DNA from: Peptococcaceae bacterium BICA1-7
GTDB taxonomy: Bacteria > Bacillota > Desulfotomaculia > Desulfotomaculales > Desulfocucumaceae
NCBI GenBank assembly: GCA_000802095.1
Contig: JUEB01000009.1
Span: forward strand, 1 to 64,000
Length of the DNA: 64,000 nt
Direction of reading: 5' to 3'
In this document: positions 50,082 through 56,085 of the stretch, piece by piece
Layout: each line of letters opens with the position of its first letter
Numbering within the stretch: the stretch's first letter is position 1
Program-made: the position numbers and the translations under genes
The notes under the pieces: generated by a model
What the model saw: the letters and a program-made list of their open reading frames with translations, nothing else
Databases searched by the model: none
What the model was told of the DNA's origin: nothing

Positions 50082-51141
50082 TAATGCTGTTTTTAATGCA
50101 ATGATGCTAATCATCGCCCGAGAATCCCGTGGTTTAACCCAAAAAGAGCTATCAGAAAAAATAGGTGTGACTCAAGGTTGGCTTTCAAGAGTAGAGGGAG
50201 GCTTACGGTCTATTTCAGATGATGTCTTAGATAAGATATCAAGTATTCTTGATTATCCTATCGGCTTTTTCTATCAGACAGAAAGAATATATGGTTTAGG
50301 TGCAAGTGAGCTGTTTAATAGGAAACGCCAAGACATACCAGTAAAAAAACTTAATACTATATACTCTCAAATAAATATCAGAATAATACATTTGTCAAGA
50401 ATGCTGCGTGGTGTAGATATTGGAGAGGTTAATTTTCCACACTTTGAATTGGCAGATTTTAATGGTAACATTGGAAATATTACTCAAGCAGTTAGAGCGA
50501 TGTGGCATATCCCACAGGGACCGATAAATAATCTTACAGAAGTAATAGAGAATAATGGTGGGATAGTAATCCCCTTTGATTTTGGAACCACCCGTATAGA
50601 TGCAACAAGCTTTTGTATACCCGGATTACCTCCTTTATTTTTCGTTAACATAAATATTCCTGGTGATAGATTGCGTTTCACGCTTTGCCACGAATTAGGC
50701 CATACAATAATGCACCAAAGGGATCTAAATCCTGATATGGAACGTCAGGCCGATACTTTTGCTGCTAATTTTTTGATGCCTGAAAAAGAAATTCGTCCAT
50801 ATTTAAGAGATCTTTCATTATCAAGACTGGCAGAATTAAAATTATACTGGAAGGTTTCCATGGCATCGATGTTAACAACTGCATCTAATATTGGAACGAT
50901 AACTCCAGAAGAATCAAAATTATTATGGAAAAAAATGAGTATAAGAGGTTACAGAACTCACGAACCATTAGAATATGACATACCAGTAGAAATACCTACT
51001 TTATATCAAGAAATTATTGATGTTTACCGTAATGAAATGGGATATAGTTCATCAGAATTGAGTGATATGCTTAATCTTAACGAACATGAAGCAAGACATA
51101 TGTACTTCAATAGTCGTAGGCAATTAAGAGTGATTAAATAA
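50056..51141 (+). CDS. XRE HTH fused to ImmA/IrrE metalloprotease
   Basis: The 361-residue protein from ATG 50056 has an N-terminal HTH (ARESRGLTQKELSEKIGVTQ, then WLSRVEGGLRSISDD) and a C-terminal ImmA/IrrE domain with the zinc motif RLRFTLCHELGHTIMH, a third ligand region MERQADTFAANFLMP, and a helical end. Such proteins (COG2856) cleave or control repressors in integrative elements, and are also found with toxin-like partners. It could regulate its own iteron-controlled promoter. A bidirectional terminator follows. Confidence 0.88.
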   Translation: MSKIKNLNDNAVFNAMMLIIARESRGLTQKELSEKIGVTQGWLSRVEGGLRSISDDVLDKISSILDYPIGFFYQTERIYGLGASELFNRKRQDIPVKKLNTIYSQINIRIIHLSRMLRGVDIGEVNFPHFELADFNGNIGNITQAVRAMWHIPQGPINNLTEVIENNGGIVIPFDFGTTRIDATSFCIPGLPPLFFVNINIPGDRLRFTLCHELGHTIMHQRDLNPDMERQADTFAANFLMPEKEIRPYLRDLSLSRLAELKLYWKVSMASMLTTASNIGTITPEESKLLWKKMSIRGYRTHEPLEYDIPVEIPTLYQEIIDVYRNEMGYSSSELSDMLNLNEHEARHMYFNSRRQLRVIK

Positions 51142-51153
51142 TCCAGTACATAT

Positions 51154-51182
51154 AAAAGGCCCCACCGTCAGGCAGGGCCTTT
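51154..51182. terminator. bidirectional intrinsic terminator
   Basis: AAAAGGCCC and GGGCCTTT form a stem between the convergent ImmA-type and HTH genes. Confidence 0.8.
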
Positions 51183-51184
51183 AC

Positions 51185-51397
51185 TCACTTCTTTACCACC
51201 AGTTCTCTGGCCTGTTCGTATTTTTTCACATCTTCCTCCAGGTACAGCGGCAGGCTGTTGTCATGGACCCATATAACTGGCTCCGGAAAATCATTATGTC
51301 GGGCCTCCCAGTTGTTCACCACCTGCCTGGAGACCCCCCACCTTTGGGCCATGTCTGCCTTGGACATAAGCGGCGGCACCTTTACCTTTCGTCCCAT
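51185..51397 (-). CDS. phage-type HTH protein (AlpA/terminase-small-like)
   Basis: The 70-residue protein has MSKADMAQRWGVSRQVVNNW, then DFPEPVIWVHDNSLPLYLEEDV, the winged HTH of phage regulators with an FPEP loop. AGGAGG precedes ATG 51397. It overlaps the 59-residue membrane protein gene upstream by 16 bases. Confidence 0.75.
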   Translation of the reverse strand: MGRKVKVPPLMSKADMAQRWGVSRQVVNNWEARHNDFPEPVIWVHDNSLPLYLEEDVKKYEQARELVVKK

Positions 51398-51561
51398 CTT
51401 TTCCTCCTGAAGGCCAGTTTCCCTATTAACATAACAAACCAGAGCCCTACAGCCCCCAGGCCTACATACTTCAAAATGGAGAGTTCCCCAAAGTTCAAGT
51501 CAGACACCCAGGCAACAAACAGAATTATAAATAATAGATCCGTTGAATTTATTTTCTTCAT
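51382..51561 (-). CDS. 59-residue membrane protein
   Basis: The frame starts at ATG 51561 (MKKINSTDLLFIILFVAWVS) and has two hydrophobic segments, the second being YVGLGAVGLWFVMLIGKLAF, and a basic end RRKRWDER. It is co-translated with the HTH gene downstream. It resembles small phage membrane proteins; no family is recognised. Confidence 0.6.
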   Translation of the reverse strand: MKKINSTDLLFIILFVAWVSDLNFGELSILKYVGLGAVGLWFVMLIGKLAFRRKRWDER

Positions 51562-51592
51562 ATTTTTCAGGTGGATGTGATATACTATTTTT

Positions 51593-51650
51593 AAGTGGGG
51601 GAGGATTCCCTCCCCCGGGCACTTAGCGTCTTTTGGGACGCTTTTTCTTT
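51593..51650 (+). ncRNA. possible antisense RNA to the 40-residue peptide mRNA
   Basis: An extended -10 element TGATATACT at 51578-51586 would start a transcript near 51593. This would fold two hairpins (GGGGGAGG/CCTCCCCC and GCGTC/GACGC) and end in CTTTTTCTTTT near 51650, overlapping the 3' end of the opposing peptide gene. Promoter and terminator are read from sequence; the RNA itself is inference. Confidence 0.4.
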
Positions 51651-51745
51651 TGGTGGTGCTCTTTTATTTCTAACCAAGTCTTTATTGCTCCGAGCACCGC
51701 GGCCACCGTGACCGCCACGTCTTTGATTATACTAACCACATCCAC
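51623..51745 (-). CDS. 40-residue hydrophobic peptide with basic tail
   Basis: From GTG 51745, 11 bases after AGGAGG, the frame encodes MDVVSIIKDVAVTVAAVLGA followed by IKTWLEIKEHH and a basic tail QKKKRPKRR. One membrane helix plus a charged end resembles toxins of type I systems and small phage peptides. A TATAAT at 51773-51778 with TTTACG 17 bases before it forms its promoter, covered by a 29-base palindrome. It may be read through into the 59-residue gene. Confidence 0.5.
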   Translation of the reverse strand: MDVVSIIKDVAVTVAAVLGAIKTWLEIKEHHQKKKRPKRR

Positions 51746-51780
51746 CCATTTCCTCACCTCCTTTATGTATTTATTATAAC

Positions 51781-51809
51781 ATAAACTGTTTACGGCGTAA
51801 ACAGTTTAT
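51781..51809. promoter_or_regulatory. 29-base perfect palindrome over a promoter
   Basis: ATAAACTGTTTAC and GTAAACAGTTTAT are perfect 13-bp inverted repeats around GGC. The minus-strand -35 TTTACG (51796-51801) lies inside it, so a bound repressor would block the peptide promoter. Confidence 0.75.
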
Positions 51810-51840
51810 TAAAGATTTTTACTACTATTTTTAAATAAAA

Positions 51841-51861
51841 AACCCTCCGTTTAGGAGGGTT
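51841..51861 (-). terminator. intrinsic terminator
   Basis: AACCCTCC and GGAGGGTT form an 8-bp stem with loop GTTTA; on the minus strand TTTTTTATTT follows. Confidence 0.75.
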
Positions 51862-51947
51862 AAGAGGATTATGTCTATTGGTGGAGAATAGTTATGCCAA
51901 TATGTCCCATTATTGATTTTGAATGGTTTTAGAGGGGGAAGGTAAAA

Positions 51948-52232
51948 TTGACGGTACAGATCGGTAGAAATGACCCCTGCCATTGTGGAAGTGGTAAGAA
52001 ATACAAAAAGTGTTGCTTAGAGAATGACGCAAACAAATCTACGTCAGATATCTATCCTGGTGATAATATCTGTGCTGTTTGTGGCAAACCCGTAAATATC
52101 GCTGAGAGCTTTGATTCACCTGACGCTGTAAAAGCAGATGGCCTGATTATTACTTCTGATGACGGGAAACGGCATTTCGTTCATTTAGAGAATTGTTTAG
52201 CTATTATGGAAAAAAGACTTGCTGAGAAATAA
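51948..52232 (+). CDS. SEC-C motif protein
   Basis: The 94-residue protein begins with the SEC-C zinc motif [19 protein letters not shown], then a second CxxC (ICAVCGKPV) and a His/Cys block FVHLENC. The TTG at 51948 follows GAGGGGGAAGG. SEC-C domains are found in SecA and in many small proteins of unknown role. It is the only plus-strand gene next to the phage late operon and is possibly a cargo gene. Confidence 0.8.
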   Translation: MTVQIGRNDPCHCGSGKKYKKCCLENDANKSTSDIYPGDNICAVCGKPVNIAESFDSPDAVKADGLIITSDDGKRHFVHLENCLAIMEKRLAEK

Positions 52233-52254
52233 AAAAAACCCCCATGACAGGGGG
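52232..52254 (-). terminator. terminator of the phage late operon
   Basis: CCCCC and GGGGG pair around ATGACA; on the minus strand GGGGGTTTTTTTT follows. It ends the run of late genes. Confidence 0.85.
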
Positions 52255-52255
52255 C

Positions 52256-52375
52256 TCATTTCGTCATATATTCACTGGTCTCCAGACATACACACTTAAG
52301 ATATTGATTTCTCAGGCGCTCCTCCTTCGCGCTCTCGGCCAGATTAATTAACTCCCGAAGATGGGAATAGTACCC
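52256..52375 (-). CDS. possible 39-residue frame after the holin stop codon
   Basis: Directly after the TGA of the holin, the same frame stays open for 39 codons with a protein-like pattern (YYSHLRELINLAESAKEERL) and ends just before the terminator. It has no ATG, GTG or TTG until its last few codons; CTG with GGGAG upstream is possible. It could be a small gene with a rare start, a readthrough extension, or chance. Confidence 0.3.
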   Translation of the reverse strand, partial: GYYSHLRELINLAESAKEERLRNQYLKCVCLETSEYMTK

Positions 52376-52741
52376 TCACCCGCCCGCAGTCTTTACCTTG
52401 CCCCACTCCTCACCGAAAGAGTCTTTAGCATCCCTCAGCGCCGCCTCAATAAGCCCTTTAATCTCCTCCGGTGTAATGCTTACCCCCATCTGCTTTGCCC
52501 GGGCAGACATCCATTCTGTGGCTTCCTGCAGCTTGGCGGGGCCATGGACGTCTTTATAGACCTGTTCTACAAAGCGCACGGCCAGGGATGCCAGTTCCTT
52601 CTTTGTCTCCAGTTCCCGGGCCAGCTTGGCCACCTTCTCTGTGCCGAGCTTCCGCCTGACAAACTCTATTGCCAGGGCCACCAGTGCCGGAACTAGAACC
52701 GCAAGCGCATCCATGCCGATTTGTACCAATTGACTCCCCAT
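52376..52741 (-). CDS. phage holin, LLH family
   Basis: The 121-residue protein starts with a membrane segment (MDALAVLVPALVALAIEFVR), followed by ETKKELASLAVRFVEQVYKD and SARAKQMGVSITPEEIKGLI, typical of the LLH holin family. It would form the membrane hole that releases the endolysin. It is the last recognised gene of the late operon, 54 bases after the endolysin. Confidence 0.85.
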   Translation of the reverse strand: MGSQLVQIGMDALAVLVPALVALAIEFVRRKLGTEKVAKLARELETKKELASLAVRFVEQVYKDVHGPAKLQEATEWMSARAKQMGVSITPEEIKGLIEAALRDAKDSFGEEWGKVKTAGG

Positions 52742-52795
52742 GTAGACCTCCTTTTATTCGGGACGTAATACGTCCTCGTTTTCCCTGCATGGCCA

Positions 52796-53521
52796 TCATC
52801 TCCAGAAGCAAAAATACTGCAGGGCCTCACGCTTGAACAAGTCAATGGCGGCCTTGCTCCGCTGTTTCAATGCCGGATCATGGCACAGGATCAGGTTGCC
52901 GTCCACCTTCCAGGGCAGGATATAGTGGCCACCCCGGGTAAAGTATCCCGGCCCCATGCTGGCCACCACCAGGGCGCCAGATTTAAGCGCCTCCACGGCA
53001 TCAGCTACAAGGCTTGTCTGCTTAAACTTCAACCCAAATTTAGAGGCAATCCACCCGAAATACGCCCAGGCTGTCCCGCTATTTGCCGTCCTAAAACCTC
53101 CGTCAACAGCTAACTGGCAGGTCTGCACCGGAGTTATACCCCTATTGCGCCAGGTGGCCAGCACCATGGCCATACATGTGGGACCGCAGCCGGAGGAGCC
53201 TATTGTCTGCTGCTTGTTGCCTACCGACGTAAAAGGCACCCCGCGCCATCGGGGGTCTACCTGGGAATAATAGACCGGCTCCCCAGCCTCGTTTTGTTTG
53301 GCCTTCTCGCTGGTGAGGACCCCCCAGGTCTGTGGACCCGCAACCCCATCCGCCACTATTCCGTGTGCTGCCTGAAACTGTCTGACTGCCTTGTCTGTTG
53401 CGGGTCCGAAACTGCCGTCTACCCTGCCGCAATTAAAGCCCAGCTCATTCAACATTCCCTGGAGCATTGCAACAGCCTGGCCCTTACTGCCCCGCCTGAC
53501 CGTTTGCATTTTTATCAGCAT
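52796..53521 (-). CDS. endolysin: peptidoglycan-binding domain plus C39-like peptidase
   Basis: The 241-residue protein has an N-terminal PG_binding_1 domain (RRGSKGQAVAMLQGMLNELG, then DGSFGPATDKAVRQFQAAHG and DGVAGPQTWGVL) and a C-terminal papain-like C39 peptidase domain: the catalytic Cys in GSSGCGPTCMAMVLA, a HYILPWKVDGN His block and CHDPA. It should cleave cell-wall peptides at lysis. ATG 53509 (MQTVRRG) is an alternative start; the gene overlaps the membrane protein gene upstream. Confidence 0.9.
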   Translation of the reverse strand: MLIKMQTVRRGSKGQAVAMLQGMLNELGFNCGRVDGSFGPATDKAVRQFQAAHGIVADGVAGPQTWGVLTSEKAKQNEAGEPVYYSQVDPRWRGVPFTSVGNKQQTIGSSGCGPTCMAMVLATWRNRGITPVQTCQLAVDGGFRTANSGTAWAYFGWIASKFGLKFKQTSLVADAVEALKSGALVVASMGPGYFTRGGHYILPWKVDGNLILCHDPALKQRSKAAIDLFKREALQYFCFWR

Positions 53522-53960
53522 CCTTTCTTATAATCCTCGTAACCGAGGAATACACCCCGCTTACAGACATCGGGATAAGATTCATAAGGTCGAACTTGTC
53601 TTTCAAGGCCGCCGTGCCCCCGCTAATTGTGAGGGAAGTCAGCAGGTAGCCCTTCCACGTTTGATCAAAGTTAAAATTGAGATAGGCAAAGAAGTCAAAA
53701 TCCCCCTGCCAACAAATTAGGTACCCGATCCCCACCACAATAACAAAAGCCGCCTCGTCAGCTATGCTGTTAGGTAACCACCTGAAACGGTCCAGAATCT
53801 TTTGTATAGGGCACTGAAACACCTTAAACAGGGCATCCACCAGGGGGGCCATAAATACCAGGGCAATCATGCCAACTATTAGCGGCACGAAAGGACTATC
53901 AAAAAAGCCCATGCTGTAACCGCCAATGCCTCCATAGTTTAAATATTGGTCCTCATTCAT
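53484..53960 (-). CDS. phage membrane protein, probable holin-like
   Basis: The 158-residue protein has membrane segments at about residues 25-46 (VPLIVGMIALVFMAPLVDAL), 70-87 (AAFVIVVGIGYLICW), and possibly a third near 105-118, with a basic C-terminus (RIIRKDADKNANG). Its position between XhlA-like and endolysin genes suggests a holin or lysis-control role. No family was recognised. Confidence 0.65.
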   Translation of the reverse strand: MNEDQYLNYGGIGGYSMGFFDSPFVPLIVGMIALVFMAPLVDALFKVFQCPIQKILDRFRWLPNSIADEAAFVIVVGIGYLICWQGDFDFFAYLNFNFDQTWKGYLLTSLTISGGTAALKDKFDLMNLIPMSVSGVYSSVTRIIRKDADKNANGQAGQ

Positions 53961-53964
53961 GGCC

Positions 53965-54198
53965 TCACCCCTTCACCAGCATAAACACAATGCCTAAAAG
54001 ATTAAGGGCCACCATCCCGGTTGCCCCCATGAGTATATATTTGAGTCTGTTTACATCCTGCCGGGTCTCTTTAATGCTCCCATTCTGCGCGGCCTGCCAT
54101 GCCTTCAAATTCTTCACCTCCGCTTTAACGGTTGCCAAATCCCTGACTATTTCCTCCGACTCCAACACCCCACCCCCTGGTATTAATTGGTTTGCCAC
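53965..54198 (-). CDS. xhlA: XhlA-like hemolysin/holin accessory protein
   Basis: The 77-residue protein has a helical N-terminus with a heptad pattern (VRDLATVKAEVKNLKAWQAA) and QDVNRLKYILMGATGMVALN leading into a single C-terminal membrane segment. This is the XhlA layout, a membrane-anchored lysis protein that works with a holin. It precedes the holin-like gene by four bases. Confidence 0.8.
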   Translation of the reverse strand: MANQLIPGGGVLESEEIVRDLATVKAEVKNLKAWQAAQNGSIKETRQDVNRLKYILMGATGMVALNLLGIVFMLVKG

Positions 54199-54283
54199 CC
54201 CCTAATGGCAATGATAAACTGGTCTTGCAGGCACCGGGGCGCAATCCCGGGACCGCTTTACCCCCTGGTAGGCGGTCAGCCTG

Positions 54284-54979
54284 CTATAATTTTTGGATAA
54301 AGCACAACGCATAGTATGGTGGCCTGTTTTCGTGGGTTGCCCCGCCGCCAGTGTTCGTAGCTGATGCGGTGTGCGAGTGGCTGCCATCACTGGTGGTGGA
54401 TCGACTATCCCAGGTTTGTCCGCCGTAGGTTCCGGTACCTGCTTGAGCATCGCCGGATGCTTTGCCGTCAATATACGTATGACTGTGACTGCCGTCAGAG
54501 CCTACAGTTATGGCATGTCCATGATACGGCATTTCGTTGATGGTTAGAGCGTGGGTTTTCTCGCCGCCTGTATCTCCCACCGCATACTCTCCGTCAGTAC
54601 CCGCCCCCACCACAAACCTGTTACGCAGGTCCGGAGTCCCGTTTTGACCATTACACAGCGCCCACCCTGTCGGTATAGATACCTCGGTCCCCGACCACAT
54701 GAGGATCACCCCGGAGGGTATAGCCGTGGGTGCAGGCTCCGCCACCACCTTGCCGATAATTACCCAGCTATGGCCGCACTGCTGCAGCACCACCCTGTCC
54801 CCCGCCGCTGGAACGTAACCTCCAATAAGTGGATAAGTCTTAGTTGTTGCAACTCCCTCGCCGTCAAAGATGACTGTTGCCGCCCCAGATACATAATCAT
54901 CAGGGATTTTACCCAGCCTGGTGACGGCACTTTGCTGTCCGCCTGACAAGGTATTGATAAGCTCTTCCGGAGTAATCAT
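54284..54979 (-). CDS. phage tail collar / short fibre protein
   Basis: The 231-residue protein has an N-terminal oligonucleotide-fold-like region (GYVPAAGDRVVLQQCGHSWV), then a collar domain IPTGWALCNGQNGTPDLRNRF, the signature of phage tail collars, and Gly/Ser/His-rich repeats (GSDGSHSHTYIDG, SDGSHSHTASATN), typical of trimeric fibre tips. It ends NRPPYYALCFIQKL, a conserved collar terminus. It would bind the host surface. ATGA overlap with the hub gene shows coupling. Confidence 0.88.
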   Translation of the reverse strand: MITPEELINTLSGGQQSAVTRLGKIPDDYVSGAATVIFDGEGVATTKTYPLIGGYVPAAGDRVVLQQCGHSWVIIGKVVAEPAPTAIPSGVILMWSGTEVSIPTGWALCNGQNGTPDLRNRFVVGAGTDGEYAVGDTGGEKTHALTINEMPYHGHAITVGSDGSHSHTYIDGKASGDAQAGTGTYGGQTWDSRSTTSDGSHSHTASATNTGGGATHENRPPYYALCFIQKL

Positions 54980-56085
54980 ATGGACACCACCCGCCTGATA
55001 TTGTGTTTATGCCTCGCCCCCGGCCTCATTTCAAATTCCCAGGAAGTTTCTGAGTATTTTGCCGATATTCCCAGCCCCGAAAATACCAGCGTGAACACAT
55101 CCGTATGAGAATGAAACGGCATTAACCCAGTTTCAAGGGTGACATGCTCATAGACTTGGCTTGCCTCAAAGGCTATCCGCTGCGCCCTGGCGTCCAGGGT
55201 GGCCTGGTCAACTGCCTCCTGATACTCCCGATAGTCTGTAATTGTGCGCCCCCGACTAACCGTGCTGGTGGGGCTGCTGGTATTGCTGTTAGTGTAGGTA
55301 CTGACCATGGGCTCCCGCTCCAGCTCCGACACCACGAGTACCCACTTATTAGGCACTGCCCATAAATCGAGGCTTTGCTCCACCTCGGGAAATATAACGC
55401 TCTCGTCATCGTCTCTATATGTGTACTCTGATGCCCGGATTGATGGCGAGACATAAGGCTGGGCAATGGCATACCCGTTTTCGTCAAACCACAAGGAGCC
55501 GTAATTAATAGCCCCCAGGAGGTCGTTAATTATTTGCAGCTTGGCTGTTCCTGGTGCCCAATCTCTGGCGGCCGGCAATGTCTTACTGGTTAAAGTCAGG
55601 TTTTGGTGGATGATTCCGGCACCTGTTAAAACGGTCTTAACCGCCGTGATGTAATTGGTCCCGGCTGCCACCGTATAGCGGGTGTCCAGCTTGTCGTCAA
55701 TCAGCACTTGTAACTGGTCGTAAGCCTCTACCTCCCGCCGAATCACCCCCGCGCTGTCCGTTTTTTTCGTGGGGCTGGTCAGCAGGAAAACCCCCTGCGG
55801 CCACTCTATCCAGTTTCCGTCGGACATCTTGAGGCGCACATAGGGCTTTATCCGGTCGGTCAGAAAATTGATGTCAACGTCCTGCTCCATTTCAAACTTG
55901 GCCGTCCGCTTTATGTCGGCCAGCGCAGTGTAATAAACGGAAGCGCCCAGGATATTACCCAGACGCTTCTTTAACTTATTGGTATTGTCTAAAAGCTCAT
56001 ACCGGAATGCAAAGGTGGCGTTTGGTCCGTGCAGCATGGCGCGGACCTGGGCCGCCATGTATCCTCCCTGGGCTATGGCCTGCAT
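54976..56085 (-). CDS. phage tail hub / distal tail protein
   Basis: The 369-residue protein follows the FN3 tail protein and precedes the fibre. Its features, including SVYYTALADIKRTAKFEMEQ, IKPYVRLKMSDGNWIEWPQG and a C-terminal EFEMRPGARHKHNIRRVVSI, resemble the tail-tip or hub proteins of long-tailed phages of Gram-positive bacteria (gp27/ORF48-like). The start ATG follows directly on the stop of the previous gene. Confidence 0.75.
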   Translation of the reverse strand: MQAIAQGGYMAAQVRAMLHGPNATFAFRYELLDNTNKLKKRLGNILGASVYYTALADIKRTAKFEMEQDVDINFLTDRIKPYVRLKMSDGNWIEWPQGVFLLTSPTKKTDSAGVIRREVEAYDQLQVLIDDKLDTRYTVAAGTNYITAVKTVLTGAGIIHQNLTLTSKTLPAARDWAPGTAKLQIINDLLGAINYGSLWFDENGYAIAQPYVSPSIRASEYTYRDDDESVIFPEVEQSLDLWAVPNKWVLVVSELEREPMVSTYTNSNTSSPTSTVSRGRTITDYREYQEAVDQATLDARAQRIAFEASQVYEHVTLETGLMPFHSHTDVFTLVFSGLGISAKYSETSWEFEMRPGARHKHNIRRVVSI

